A DNA stretch of 64,000 nt, taken from NCBI GenBank assembly GCA_030268105.1, contig BSDZ01000004.1:4881001-4945000 (forward strand), read 5' to 3'. The stretch is from Volvox africanus. Its lineage: Eukaryota; Chlorophyta; Chlorophyceae; Chlamydomonadales; Volvocaceae. The translations under genes and the position numbers were made by a program. The notes under the pieces were generated by a model. It saw only the letters and a program-made list of their open reading frames with translations, ran no database searches and was not told where the DNA came from. Each line of letters begins with the position of its first letter. The stretch's first letter is position 1. Below are positions 34,066 through 47,755 of this stretch, piece after piece.

Positions 34066-35861
34066 ATGAGCGGCGACGAGGGAGATGGCCGCGATGGAAA
34101 CAGCAATGCTAGGGAGCAGGATAGGTACCTGCCTATCGCTAACATTAGTAGGATTATGAAGAAGGCTTTGCCAAGCAATGCCAAGATAGCCAAGGATGCA
34201 AAAGAAACGGTTCAAGAATGCGTATCTGAGTTTATAAGCTTCATCACTTCGGAGTAAGCTTACAAACATTTCCTGTTTGATGGCAACCTGCCGTCTCGGG
34301 CAGGTATTACTTAGTGTTCGCAATATGTTACAGAGCAAGCGACAAGTGTCAGCGGGAAAAGCGGAAGACTATCAACGGTGATGACCTCTTGTGGGCAATG
34401 ACTACGCTGGGCTTTGAGGAGTACCTGGAGCCCTTGAAGCTGTACCTGGCCAAGTTTCGTGAGGTCCGTAAGCATGGGGAATGCGTATTGGTGTCATATT
34501 GGAGTCCGGGGAACACATGGGAACACTTAAACGCGTAAATTTTAAAATTGGCCACACCAAACTAGGTGTACGTTAGTTCTTGCACTGACAGCCCTATCTG
34601 CATTTGGTTTGCTCCAATGGCCGCACCGTTCTCTTAGCACGGGATTATCCTAAAGGCCACGCCACTTAACCTGTCGGCTACTGAGTTGCACTCACGCTGT
34701 GCAACACACCTGATGCTCTCTGTGCATGCAGGCGGAGGTACTGAGCATGAATTAGCGGCCGGTCTGGGTTCCATGCTCGCATGTGACGCCGCTACCTCTA
34801 CCTCGTGCCGTCACCACCTCGGATTCTTAGCAACCGGATTAACACAGGGAAGATGCTCGGTCGGCGTCCATGCCGCCTAAAATGAGTTGTTGCACTCCAC
34901 GCCACAATACCCCTTGCATACGACGTACCTAGCAATCACGCACCTAGTAATCACAACACAATACTCCTCGCTAGCGAGTTGTAAGCGCAATTGATAGATG
35001 CCTTGGTGGAGGCGCTAAGTACACTTATGTACATTAGTGCGATGCTTGTGACCAAGATGGAGTCTTCCTGCTGCTCCCCAGGCTGCAGTGGCGAAGCAGC
35101 AACCTAGCAGCGCAGGCGCGGGGTTGGAGGCGAAACGCGAGGCTGCGGCGGCCGCGGCTGCTGCGGCCTCTTCACAGCATCACCAGGCGGCGCAGCAGCA
35201 TTTACACGCTCAGGTGGAGCCCTGGGGTATGTAAAAATATGGCATGCTGTTGCCAGGGCTTAGCCACAACTGAAAACATTTAATTGCTCAGTTGTTTACC
35301 ACTTTCATCACCACCATTCAGTGAAGCCGGTGATGCCCGGTAGCTCTCCGTGTTGGATACATGAAAATTTAAATGGTTTGGTTCGCCGTGAAGGCGTTTC
35401 ATGGCGAATCGCGTGCATCTGCATTCGTTTGCCAACGTTTAGCGGATTTGTTTATGCACGGGGGTTTGTTTATGCACTTGAGTAGTAAGTTGTCGATTTT
35501 CCCAACCACCACAGATGCAAGGCGCCATGCCGTTCTCGTTGATTCCACCGCAGTTCCAGGTACGTGGGAGCGGATAATATGTGACTGGTTGGGTTTATTG
35601 AAAGGAAACATGTGGACAGAGGCCATCTGTTTACCCATTCTGCATGGCAAGCCGTCCCGGATGAAACCCGGCAGCTGCCAGAAACTGTGCTCTAAGGTCA
35701 AGAGAAATTTAGCCTGACCCAGACACACCGCCACCCTCCTCCAACAGTCGTTACCACCCGGCATGATTCCGGCCGGCTTCACGGGGCTCCCGCTGCCGCC
35801 TGGCTTGCCCGGACTGATGATGCCATCGGGTTCGCTCCCAAAACCGGAGCCGCCCAAGTGA
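34066..35861 (+). CDS. NFYB: CCAAT-binding transcription factor subunit NF-YB (HAP3)
   Basis: NF-YB pairs with NF-YC through histone folds, and the dimer with NF-YA binds CCAAT in promoters. Exons: 34066-34253, 34334-34463, 35082-35213, 35515-35559, 35748-35861; total 609 nt, 202 residues, fully in phase. Residues about 18-105 are a complete NF-YB core: [19 protein letters not shown] (DNA contact and helix 1), [20 protein letters not shown] (helix 2), then [18 protein letters not shown] and [19 protein letters not shown]. The tail is Ala/Gln/His-rich, then Pro/Met/Gly-rich. The start Met lies 18 codons before the conserved core, as is usual for short-N-terminus members. The intron before the tail is about 620 bp. 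Confidence 0.93.
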
Positions 35862-38261
35862 CAGAGCCGTCCCCCAAAACCTTGAGGAGAACTCAAGCTT
35901 GACAGTGGAGGTTGTGTGTTGCTACGCTGTCAACCGAATCTCGAACATCATTTTGTTGAAACGTACGACTGAAGCCTAGGGGGGGCGTTTTCCAGTGCGT
36001 GGGAGGCTAGGGCATCCAAGATAGGTCATGGTGGCATTACGGTATTGTGTTTGTTGGACTCGTGCCTGTTGATGTTACGAACTTTTACAAGAAAGTGGCA
36101 AGAAATTCTGATATTGCTTGTGCTTTCGGGCTTTCTATTTCAGGAGCTGGGATGTGGAGGCGCTCCGGGTCTTCGTTTAAAATGATCTGTGGTCAAACAT
36201 ACCCTGTGCTTATTTTGTATATATTCCGAGTTGCAGGGCGAGGACTGACGCTTATTCGTTAAGTTGCGCTACTAGCATGTGCGGTTGCTATCAGCAGGCC
36301 GTTTTCCCAGACAATTTTTATGGTGTCACATGACAGCATGGGAATCAGCGGAATCCCACGCCGTGTTCAGTTCCCAATACGTTGGCGGGGGCCATACAGG
36401 CGATGCATATATGCGCATAGGTGCCGACGATAGGGGCCGACGGCTGCAGAGCATGTCAACATATTGTTTGGCAAGGCGTGGAGGTGCCCTCGTTTGCCCT
36501 TTGCTTGTTTTGCTTCCCTGCATAATTCGTTTGGTTTTGACGTGGGAACTTGTCGGGATGGATAAGTGCCAATCCAGCGGCCAGCACATGTATGTATCCA
36601 GTCTGGAGAGGTGTAGCCATGTTCATGGCCACTTCACGGCAGCACTAGACCAACATATATGTCCTGTTGCCCTTGAAGAGGTAGGATTCGAGGGTGAATT
36701 GCAGAGGTCAAAAACCATTGGCCGCGGGATTTTGTACATAAAATACCCAACCCCAGGATGGCGCATATAGCTACGCGTATTTAATCCGATGAACAAAGCA
36801 CCCGGAGTTAAACAGGAGCTCGCAGGTAACTGTGTGGTAGTGGGGCAGGGAGCCATTCAGATGAAACGACATGCATGTTCAAAATAATCGTGTCCCGGTA
36901 GGTATATAATCCCGCAGAAGAAGCAAGGAGCGGAAATGTCTGCGCCATATTTGCACACATTAATATACCAGGGCTGTAGGAAAGATGACATGGGTGCGGA
37001 CCAGGTCTCCCGCTGTATTTCCTGGTGTTGACAGACGGGCGTCACAACAGATCATGGGCTTATCATGCCCCTAAACTCATAATTATGTTTGAGCGCATGC
37101 GGCTCACTCCCAAGAGAGGAAAAATGACGGGTTTCGTGGGCTTGACCATTGATTTAGCTGTGGCAATGCTTCAGACGCTGCCCCCTACAAGCTCTGGCTG
37201 GAAGGTCAAGGTGGTTGCGCCGCCGCTACCAAACTTGGGCCATCCTGCAGAATGGGGGTCCTTTTAACAGCATTAGATGCTGTAATGTTACTGCCAGGTG
37301 CTTCAATGTCAGTGCCATTCTTGTGCTGTCAATGAGGCAAGGGGTTTTATTACACGCCGCGGCAACGCAAGTAATATGTTGCAAGCCCTAATTAAAGGTA
37401 TTGATTTTTGATCGAAAACACACGACAGTATTTTTACAGTGCATATCTCGGCCCAATCCTGTGCGGTATGGGTTACTCGCTTGTGATTGATGTTTGGGTA
37501 GGTAAACGATTAGGAAAAGGCAGGCATGTATATCAATGCGGATTTTATGCAGTATTTATACCAGTGACTTATTCAAATCTCTATTACCGGAAGCTGTAAG
37601 CGGTGGACGCTAGCGGTAATAAACATCGGGCCTGAAGTCCGAGAGCTATCGTGACCCCATACAGCAAGCTAGGACTGCTCTTAATATTGTATTCTTAATA
37701 TTTGAAAACCCAGGAAAATAAATACTGCCATAAAGGAAAAGCTCTTGTTTCTGGTACGGTTGCGCGAGGGCATGTACGACAATGGCCAAGCCTTTCTGTT
37801 CGCGGTGCCAGCGGGCGAAATGGAAACTGCTTATGTAGAGAGTCGAACGACACTTGAAACATCTCTCTGCAGCCACAATATTACATTTACAGATATGAAT
37901 TCTGAGGTATAGTACTTGACAGACGGCACCTTCGCAGCGTTTATCTCACTATATACCGCATGGATGAACCTATAAGGGTTTTTACTGTCATTCGACATCC
38001 ACGGAAACCCGGAAGTGCGAGGCAGCATCCGCACAGGTCATTCGCGTTGACCACAAGGTGATCGTGCGCTAAAGTCTGCTCCCGAGCCATGAAATATTGT
38101 ACAAATATTTAAAACAAAAATTATTGGCATGGCAGGCATGCGGATGCTGTGGCAGTGGCGATACGGCAAAAGCATAGCCATCAAAGAGGCGCAGAACCTA
38201 CCAATGGTAAATCGGGGTTACAAACTTTTTTGGGAATAGTGATTGATCCTAATCGTCGCTT
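35862..38261. other. Intergenic region, nothing recognised
   Basis: No exon-like segment with matching splice sites was found. A short possible coding segment with a GT donor (about 38129-38206) precedes the CENP-C ORF, but its phase does not match the acceptor at 38277, so it was not added to the model. Confidence 0.45.
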
Positions 38262-41200
38262 ATGTGCCTCACACCAGGCTGTGCACCGCTTCTTACGTCC
38301 TCAGCCACGGGTCTGGTTAGTCTCTCGAAGGATGACATCGGCCTCGGCCAGGAGCATAATAAGGCTTCCCAGCAGTTTGCGTACCTTGGAGCCCCAGATG
38401 AAGCAACCCCAGATTTCGAACAGGAACAATGCCTGGACGGCCGGGGGGACTTGGGACAGTACCTGCGTGTGCGGGTCACCACTGTCCGTCGCATGGGTTC
38501 TGGCCGCAAAATTACACCACGTGAAATCCTTCTGAGTGTGACGTTGCCCCAGCTGCGGCCGATCATCGAGTCGTGTCAAATTCAACCGAAGCAATCTCCG
38601 CAGCCATCAATTTTGGAGGCACTGGGGTTGCAGCAACTACAGAAGACAGATCTATCACCGCAGCCAGAAGCCATAACTGCAAAACCGCCTCCCAACATTG
38701 AAGACCTAATTAAAATATCCTTAGACGTGGCCATGTCTAGACAGGAATCGGCGAGTGACGCTCAAAAGACACCTGCGTCACGACGTGTAAATGGGCAGCC
38801 AAGCACGATGGCATTTGCACAGCCGAACAGGTTGACAGATGCACAGACCCCAGCACAGGGCTGCGCTGCTGGTCTTTCGCTTACAGCTAGATCGTTGCAC
38901 CAGCGCTCAGCATTGTTTGCACGTACGCCAATAGAGGGCGTGCCGGAGCGCTTTTCTTGGTCGGGTACTCGCGGCAATGTTGTGGCAGGCGCCGCCAAGT
39001 TAACGCCGCAAGACTCCAGACAACAAGAAACGTGCAATATATCCAATGAAGTGACCCCTATGGAGGGTGTACCAGAGCGGCTTCTTAAACGGCGGCGCTT
39101 ATCCTTGCTGCCTCAGATGCAGCTGCCAAGGGCAGCCGTTTTTGCCTCTTCTGGAGGTGCCGCCTCTAGATCCCCTAACGCCGCTGGCCCCAAGTCGGCC
39201 GCTTTTGAGGAACGTTCGGGGCTCGGACCAGCCGTGGCCGGAGCTGCTACCAGCGAACGCCTAGCTGATGACGGCAGCTCCCACGTACTTGAAGCAACTT
39301 ATGATTTCACGGGTGCGGTATCTGCAGCTTTCGAGCAGCTTCAGGCAATAGCATGTTCAACGACCGCTGACGCGACGGCAGCATGCGCCCATGGGAGTTC
39401 GCCAGTTGATCATAAAGCAGCGGAGACAGACATGGACATTTGCGCTGGAGGATTTCCTGCAACGAATACGAAGGAAGATGTGGAGCAAGAGGATTTGATT
39501 GCAGCTGCTCGATTTGCCTTGCAGCGGCTTGAGGAGTTGGCTTGCATCACAACCCCAGACGCCGTGGAGACGGAGGCAGCAGTGCGCATCGTGTCCCTTC
39601 CTAGTCCATCCATTCACAGTGAGCCGTCCGGAGTAAGTAATCAGGGCACTCCCGCCGACGTTAAGATAAGGAGGTTGGCAAACGCGGTAGAAGCAGCAGT
39701 GCACCAAGCAACAGAGAAAATGAGGGGCCTGCCCAGAGCTGCGGCGCAGAGCTTGCTGCGCTCAGGGTTACCGCCGCATCCGCCTTCGGTTGCTAGGCGC
39801 GTGGCAGCCTGCGTATCACCTGGTGGCCATCCCATCGGCAGTTGCACAAGGGCTATGGAGTCCACGGACCAGAAGGATGTGTCCGAGGGTCAGCCCGGCT
39901 CGGCAGACATCATCCATCGGGCGCGGATAGGTGCCCTCCAGTTCCAGTCACGGACGCCATCCCCTATGGGTGGCTTCCACTGGTCCCCAAAACTGCAGGA
40001 GCCAGAGCCAAAGCTTGCATCAGGTAGGAGTCGAACGGTGCGCCGACAACTGGCGTGCACGTTCTGGTTGACCCGTGGGCATCTTCTGGTATCATTCCAT
40101 GATTAGTATACTACTAAAACGATCCCTGGGGTGTGCGTGTGCCACGTCTGCAGCAGGTAGCACAAATGGCGAAGACATGGTAACCCCCCCGATTGGGGCT
40201 ACCCAGGTTTACTTTGCTGGCAGTTTCACTGCGCCTGCCGCCATTGCAACCAGCGCGACGCCTGGTTCCGACGCCAAATGCCGTGCAACCGCAGTAAAAC
40301 CCTCGCCAATTGAGACAGCAACATCACCATTTCAGACCTGCGACCATCAGCCCGCACCAGCTGCGGCTTTTGCATTCCCTTTTAGTTCCGATAACCGCAG
40401 CGGCACCGAGGAGTCGGAGGAAAGTGCTGGCGCAAGATTGGCACGAGGGCACGAAATGAGAACTGGACAAAGTTGCGATAGGAGCCGGAATTACAGTAAA
40501 GATGAATCTCCAGCGCGCAGCGACAACCACAGCTCGCAAGAATGTGGCGATGGAGATACAGGGTCAAGCAGCAGCGACAGCGAGGGGCAAAATGGGGGGC
40601 CCAGTCCGATGCAGAGCAGTAGCCATAATACGGAGCAGGCAAGTGGCGATAGCATGGGCCGATGTGAAGGCGAAGGCGCGGAGACGAGTGGTGGTGAGAG
40701 CCCGGAGAGCAGTCGTGACGAAAGCAGTGGTGAGGAAAGCTCGGAGACCAGTGGTGACGGCCCAGAGCAGATTAGCAGCGGCCGATCACCCAGTGCACGA
40801 GGTGCCAATAAAGCCATGGCATGCACGCCTGCTGGGGCGCATCACCAGGGCGCCGCAGGTGATGGCGTGCCGTCCGGAGGCGCAGATGTTGATGAACCCG
40901 AGTCCGCTAAACTCCTTGCAAGCGCCCTACGACACGACTACGATCGCTGGGAGGCGGAGGACGACGACTTGGCGGCAGAGGTCCTGGACCTGCCTGAACT
41001 CTCCGAGGACCCTGAGCAGCCTCTTCCGCCCAAAGCCGCCAGCCAAGGCCTGACGAAGAGCGCCGGCATGCAGGGCGCTGCCGGCAAGAGCAGTCTGTCT
41101 GCGGGAGCACAGCAACAACAGCCTCCTGTAGCGTCTGCACCAAGGGCAGCGGTGTCTAAACCAAAGCGGTTAGCAGCTGATGTGTCAGCGCCAGCAGCTG

Positions 41201-42099
41201 CGGCAAAAAGGGCAACCGCAGCAGCAGGGTCTGATGGCCAAGGCACGTCCAAGGACCCTGCGAGTCAGCGGGACTGCTATGGCCGTCGGAAAAGCTTGGT
41301 TGCGCCGAGTGAGTGGGCAATACCACTGACCACATGCCTCGTATCAATGCCGTCCTCGAAGGCCCTTTGCGATATGATACAGAAGCGTGAGAGTAACGAG
41401 CCATGCGCGTTTCAATGCAACTGTGCCGTTGATGGTAGCTTATGGCAGGGTTCGCCCGCGTTGTTTGTTATGGCAACGTGAGCGAATTCATTCCTGCTGC
41501 TGATGTCCAATGTCTCAACCTCAGAACGGGTGTACAGGCAGCTTGCGTTCATGTGTGGGCATGAGATCATGTAGGAAGGCCCTCTTTACTGAAGTCATTC
41601 GTAGTTAACGGGCCGTCGCGAAAGTCGTACATGGGCTCCTGGCTATCGAATCTGTTTGTCGTGTCCAATGCAGACATCGGGCTTATTGTCAACGAGGATG
41701 GAACGCGGCGCAGCACCCGCACTCGCGTGCGCCCGCTGGAGTACTGGCGTGGAGAGGGGAAAAGCTATGGTCGAGACCACAAAAGTGAGTAAAAATAGAA
41801 AAGCTTGACCATATGGAGGATATGTGCACTAGTGGTTTGCAAGTAATTCCACATGGTAGTTCACTGTTAGCAGCGGGCGAGGGTGAGTTTAGCGGTACTT
41901 TCCCTGGCGTAATGCTGATTGCTGGCGTTAAAGATGTTGCCGCATGCCCCGCCTCTCTTGCAACCATGCAGCCATGCCGACGGTGACCTCTATCATGATG
42001 CGCACTCCGGAGCCGCAGTGGCCTCTGCCATCGGGGAAGGCGGAGAAATTAAAGCGGAGGGTGCGCACTATGGAGGTTCACGCCGATCACGATGGTTAA
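38262..42099 (+). CDS. CENPC: Centromere protein C (CENP-C), inner-kinetochore scaffold
   Basis: CENP-C binds CENP-A nucleosomes and recruits the outer kinetochore. Exons: 38262-40023, 40157-41308, 41674-41784, 41972-42099; 3,153 nt, 1,050 residues, in phase. The signature is in exon 3: RRSTRTRVRPLEYWRGEGKS at about residues 983-1002, the CENP-C motif with the conserved Arg, Pro-Leu-Glu-Tyr-Trp core, followed by YGRDHK as in plants. Exon 2 ends RRKSLVAP, matching the RRQSLA segment found before the motif in plant CENP-C. The rest is poorly conserved: an N-terminal part with TPIEGVPERF and TPMEGVPERL as an internal repeat (about residues 222 and 264), an Ala-rich centre, and an acidic/Ser-rich stretch around codons 730-800. 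No cupin dimerisation domain is visible after the motif. The start is uncertain, because an acceptor-like CACACCAG lies 16 nt downstream of this ATG and an upstream exon may exist. Confidence 0.88.
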
Positions 42100-43019
42100 A
42101 TGGGGGCCATGTCGGGCTGCTACACCTCCTTGTGTATGTTGGGAGTATAGGGTAATCCGGGGTTGGCCATGGTTGCCAATTCAGGCTGGGGTGGAACCGG
42201 CAGGCCCGTCCGTCGTATGTGTAGATCACGAACTGTTCTTATGTACTTCATTGATAGGTCGTGACCGATCCTCTTTTCCTGGTGCCTTCCTGGCTTGCTT
42301 ATGGATAAAGAGTTTTGGTTGGTGTCTGAAGTCCTGTGCATTCCGTACGCGGTGTGGCACCGTAAGCTTAGGCTGAAACAGTCCTACCTAGGCATGCCTG
42401 TGCCTGGCTGCGGGTGATTTATGAAAGTTTGGTGCACCTCATGTAAGCATACGGCTTCGGTGGCATCGCATGCTGCCGTGAAGGAAGGTCGTAATTTGTT
42501 CGAGTTTCATGGCGCATACAATGATAGTATTTTGTGTCTAAGGGTGCCCAACAGGGCATCTACTTGTGTATGCTTTCGAGCTGTAGGTTGACTCGTTGCC
42601 GGATCAGCAGGATTTCCACTTCAGCTCTTACTGCTAATAGGTATCCAATAACTGTATCATATGTTCAGTTGTGTATGTGGCTTATTATTTGAGAACGACG
42701 CGCAATGCACCGTACACTGCAACACTTAGCCGTACAGCTTCGTTCAGCGGGTTACATTAGGCAAGATTTAACAAGGAAACGCTTTCAGCAACATCAGGCA
42801 AGACAAGTGTTGCATTTTACTGCGCAGTCTGCAAGCCATTTTTGCTTCTGATTTCTTGTAAGGATGCCTGGGCCTCCTTTTCTGGGTCTAGATATATACA
42901 TGTTCATCCAGTAGCGTTCAAAATAGTGACGCGGCTGATGCTGATTGGGCTGTACGCATTCTTTACAAGGACCTCAACCAGAAAGCCCTGGAACCATACA
43001 GCTTGGAAACTTCCTAGCT
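42100..43019. other. Short intergenic region between CENP-C and VPS4
   Basis: About 0.9 kb between the CENP-C stop and the VPS4 start in the same orientation. It should contain the CENP-C 3' untranslated region and the VPS4 promoter and leader. No coding exon is evident. Confidence 0.5.
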
Positions 43020-46000
43020 ATGGCAATTTACATTGGATTTAAAGAAAAGGCAATTGAGTTTGCCAAGCAGGCTGTCGTTGAAGATGAGGCGAATAATCAT
43101 GACAAGGCCTTGCAATTATATTTGTCTTCTCTCGACTACTTTAAGACATATCTCAAGTACGAAAAGAATGAGAAATGTCGCGAGGCTGTCATGGCAAAGG
43201 TATGAAGTAAAGGATGTCCCTCGCGGACCCTACGCTTTTCTGGCTTTGGTGCTGACATCGCAGCCCCTCTCTTGCAGTTTAAGGAATACCTGGCACGGGC
43301 AGAGTACTTGAAGGGTGTCAGCGGTACGGACACAGGCGGCAACGACAGCGGCACGGCAGCTGCGCAGAAAGTTCGGAAGCCTGGGCAAAACAAGGAAGAG
43401 GTTCGTGGTTAGGGTTCATGTTGGTTTGGGTTTCTGTGATTGGGCTTCACGGTGCGAATGTACCTCACAATTATGGGCACTTCATGTTACGTGGAAGCCC
43501 AGAGGTGCGTACGGGTCCGAACCTTGGGGTGGCGTCTGGACGGTCCAATTTAAAACCCCATCAAGTTGCCCATCATGACATACATGCCTGCATGATGCGT
43601 CTAAGAAATGATGGGGTTAGCTGAGCTCTTCAAAGTTGCGGTGCCAGGGACTGCGCAACACTGCGGCCACCAGTGTGCTCCTATATTCTTGCGTGGACAA
43701 TATTCAAACTCAGCATATCCTGACCCTTTAATCCTTTCAGGAGGACAATAAAGAAAAGGAAAAGCTCAAGGCGGGTTTGACTGGAGCCATACTTACAGAG
43801 AAGCCGAATGTCCGGGTGAGTGCGATCAGAAGTGCTTCCGGAGTGCTTGCGGATCCCACAACTGTACGAATGGCCTACAGGATAGGAAGCTTGAAGAAAG
43901 AAATACGGGCGGGGTTATTACCGTGCTCTCCTGATGCCAGGAAGGCGCGGTGATATAGAGGAGGAAGGCTTTTGGTAAAGAAGATATCAAAGCAGGTTGT
44001 ATAGAGGGTTGTTAGGTATTGGAGCGTGGACCGGACTTGGATATGAAAGAAGGTGTTGGGGCTCAGTTACTGGGCGCCGCCTGGGGCCCCCACGCCTCGA
44101 TTGTGCCTTCCTTGATGTCAAATATGATTACGTGCCTGGGCAGCCCTGACCAGCCCTCATGGCGACCCATCGCGGAGCTACACCATGCGGACTCTAGAAC
44201 CTCATGCGATTTTCTGGTCCTTATGCGGTCATTTCTCCATGCATGGCTGTACAATCTACGGATGCTACTGGCTGGTCATGTGTGAATCGTCCTCTGATGC
44301 TGCTGTTGCTGCGGTTATGGTGGGGATGCACGTACCAACAGTGGGACGATGTGGCGGGGCTGGAGGGCGCTAAAGAGGCCTTGAAGGAGGCGGTCATCTT
44401 GCCAGTCAAATTTCCCCAGTTTTTCACAGGTACGTAAGCACGTGATGGGCCAGGGGGCGAACGGAACGGAGCGAGCGCCCTCGCTGCAGATATGGTATGC
44501 GGGATCCTCAAGGTGCACAACAGTTACGGCAGGCGCAGCACGGCAGCGAGTGCCACCTCACCGGACGTGCAACGATCGTGCCGCGAGCGTTAGGAAGGGA
44601 TATGCAGAATGCTGCTGCTTCCAGAGCAGGTGTGCGGGGCATCCAAGTGGGCTCTTTGCCATATACCGACGCGGCACTGGCTTGTTTGCCTCTCCCTCCT
44701 TGCAACCCCACAGGCAAGAGGAAACCGTGGAGTGGCATCCTGCTGTACGGGCCGCCCGGGACAGGCAAGTCATACTTGGCCAAGGTAAGCTCCAGCACTG
44801 CGATGACCGATCAACCGATGGGGCCAGCACATAGCCGATGGGTCGGATTGCTTGCAGTTTATCTCGTCTTCTGTCTTGGCATGTATGGCAAGGGCCTCAC
44901 CTTTGGCGGTCCATACGCGAAGGGTATTGACCATGGGTCAATCATGGGTCCAACTTCGGGGCCGCCATGCTCAATCCGTATGTCCATTTGTCCAGCTGTG
45001 GCGAATTGCCGAATACCAGCAGTATGCCGGTGTGTCCCTGGGACAAGGTACTACTCCGAACCTCCACATGTCTGTAGCTCTTGTGCATGTTGGCGTCTAC
45101 GGCACTACTCAACCTGCACCTGCATCCTCTCTTCGTATGAACACGGGGACATGTACGGGCGCCGCTCCCGCTGTCGACACCGCAATCACACTGGTTCACG
45201 TGGCTTGGAATTGGAACTGGAAATAAATGCACCGCGCGCCTTCACGTTGGCCTTGTCGCCAGCGCTCCTTTCACTGGCGCGTTCCGAGATTACCTCCTCC
45301 CGCACCGACCCATTCCTCACACATTCCGCTCACAGGCAGTCGCAACTGAGGCAGACTCGACCTTCTTCAGCATCTCATCCCAGGACCTGGTGTCCAAGTG
45401 GTTGGGCGAAAGCGAAAAGCTTGTGTCGCAGCTGTTTGCCCTTGCGCGGGAGAATTCGCCCTCCATCATCTTCATTGATGAGGTGAGGCAGCGGAGCGGC
45501 CTGCTGCCGGAGCAGTAATGGCGTTGCCTGCTTTCATCCATTTTGTTTGCTTCTGTCCTGGGAGCATCATGCAGCGGGCGGGGTGGACTGGACCGAGCCC
45601 TGTCATAGCAGAATTCGGTGAATTTCAGTTGAGCCATAGTGAATGACCCACATCGCATGTCTTCGTATCGTCATCGTGGTCATCGCGGATTCCCATGGCA
45701 GCACCTTCCCTCCTTTCGGTCCCGAAGTACTGGCATTATAGCTGCTTGGATCTTGCCGATGGCGCATTTGTATGTCGCGTGCAATGACGCAGGTAGACTC
45801 GCTGTGCAGCGCTCGCGGTGACAATGAGAGCGAGGCAGCACGGCGGATTAAGACGCAACTGATGATTGAAATGCAGGGCGTCGGCTCCAACAATAGCCGC
45901 GTGCTGATACTCGGCGCCACTAACCTGCCGTATAACCTGGACCAAGCTATTCGTCGCCGTTTCGATAAGCGAATCTATATTCCGCTCCCGGACGAGTCAG

Positions 46001-47755
46001 CGCGTGCGCACATGTTCAAGATTCACTTGGGTGACACGCCCAACGACTTGACGGGTGGGCGCAAGGGAAATGGAGGGAGAAGCGGGTGGGGGAAGACGAC
46101 GGATCTCGTGACGGGGCGGGACGAGGACAAGGAGCGGGAAGGGCGGACCTGATGAGGGGGACCGTCACGACAAGTGCAGTCGTATTGCGGTGAAGGCGCT
46201 GAGCCAACTGCTAGAACTTTTCCTGCTTCCTGTCATTATGTCCGTAATCGTTTGGCTGTGACGTGAATGAAATGGCGAAGGTAAAGACCGCGCTCTGGCT
46301 GCATACGAACACTTGAGACTTGACCCGCCTGCTCGTTTGCCTGCTTGGCAACTTTCCCCAGTTGTCATCTCCCACTTGCTCCTAAACCGGAGGTGCAAAG
46401 AAACTGTCCTTCAATGCTTTCATCCTTACTATGCGTCAACCAGTAAAATGATAACAAATTTTATATCAAATCCGAGTTTCAGTAGTACATGCATGCATAC
46501 ATGCATCTCCCGAGATGTTCCGAGCACTCCTCGCGAATGGTCATTTGCTCTCTGCGCGATCCCCTCGTAGACGCGGATTATCGGGAGCTAGGTCGGCGGA
46601 CGGAGGGCTTCTCCGGCAGCGACGTGAACGTGGCGGTGAAGGACGTGCTCATGCAGCCCATCCGACTGTTGAGAGAGGCGACCCACTTCAAGAAAGTGCG
46701 AGCGCCAGATGGAGGTACGCGCAACTGGGCGGAAGGGGCGAGGGCAAGAGTAGTGGACCGAGGGCTTTAGGGAGTAAGGTCGTCAGGTCAGCAGAAGAAA
46801 CAACATGTGGTCAATCCGGACAGAAGCGGCCCATGGCGTGAATGACCTATGAGGTGTTGCTTTTTTCGATATATCCCTTCCAACACTGCAAAATGCAAGC
46901 TGGAGCTTTGAGCGGTTTAATGCTCCATTCTTATTTGTATAACGTAGTTGGCGGTAGATACATGCATTTTCCTCTCATATTCGATGTCTGCGGCCTTACA
47001 CCGGTCAGTCTCGGGCGCGTCCTCAGCGGGTTCTTGGAGTACCTTCACTTGTCACGACATGCTGTCGTTGCCTCGGCCCCCTATCGCGGTAGCTCAATAT
47101 CGGTCACGTCCGCGGGCTGTTTCCTTGCCACAACCCAAACGCACAGGCGAGGGCTGGGAGCCATGCAGCCCAGGGGACCGGGGCGCTCAGGAACTCAGCC
47201 TCAACTACTTTGCAGAGAATAACCTCGCGGAGAAAGTGGGTCAGCCACCGTAAGGGTCGGCGTCAAATAAATTGACGATCGCCTTCGTTGCGTGGTTAAT
47301 TTTCCGCCTTTTCGTTGCAAAGCGCTACATATTCTCCTGATTTGCCAGCCCGCTATAATTCCAATCATTATCAACTGCTGTCGCCGTTGACATATTCAAG
47401 ATTTGCGACTGGTACTTCATGTGACACACGGTATGCATGAGCTGATCCGCACCCGCCCGTAACCTCTCCGACATTGCCAAGCACGCACAGACACATAGAC
47501 ACATTCAGACATCATACGGTGCTGCGGCCTGCACATGCATGTCAACTTATCTCTGAGATGGAAACTCGCGCTCGCGCTTTCTTACTCGGCCCCACTCGCA
47601 CATGCCGTGCTCCGTTTATGCTGCAGGTGTTGCCGCCCAGAATTACAATGCGCGACTTTGAGAAGGTGTTAGCCCGCGCCCGGCCCACCGTCGGCAAGTC
47701 CGATTTGGAGGTATTCGAACGGTTTACGTCGGAGTTCGGGGAGGAAGCCGTATAA
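43020..47755 (+). CDS. VPS4: VPS4, AAA ATPase that disassembles ESCRT-III
   Basis: VPS4 hexamers remodel ESCRT-III filaments in multivesicular-body sorting, membrane repair and cytokinesis. Ten exons join in phase: 43020-43199, 43278-43400, 43741-43815, 44342-44429, 44714-44784, 45336-45482, 45793-46054, 46571-46714, 47147-47235, 47627-47755; 1,308 nt, 435 residues, the usual length. Residues 1 to about 75 form the MIT domain ([20 protein letters not shown]). A charged linker follows, then [21 protein letters not shown], Walker A GPPGTGKS (168-175), Walker B SIIFIDE (Glu228), [17 protein letters not shown], sensor GATNLP, arginine fingers RRRF (282-284), and [18 protein letters not shown]. 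The C-terminal helix is [16 protein letters not shown]. No key residue is missing. The start ATG was chosen because it precedes [13 protein letters not shown], the conserved beginning; a short upstream exon is possible. Confidence 0.95.

Noticed and set aside
38129..38206. First exon of CENP-C
   Set aside because: The donor GTAAAT is fair, but all start codons leave phase 0 whereas the acceptor at 38277 needs phase 1.
40502..41053. 183-residue plus ORF overlapping CENP-C exon 2 in another frame
   Set aside because: It is a shadow frame. The CENP-C frame continues in phase into the signature-motif exon.
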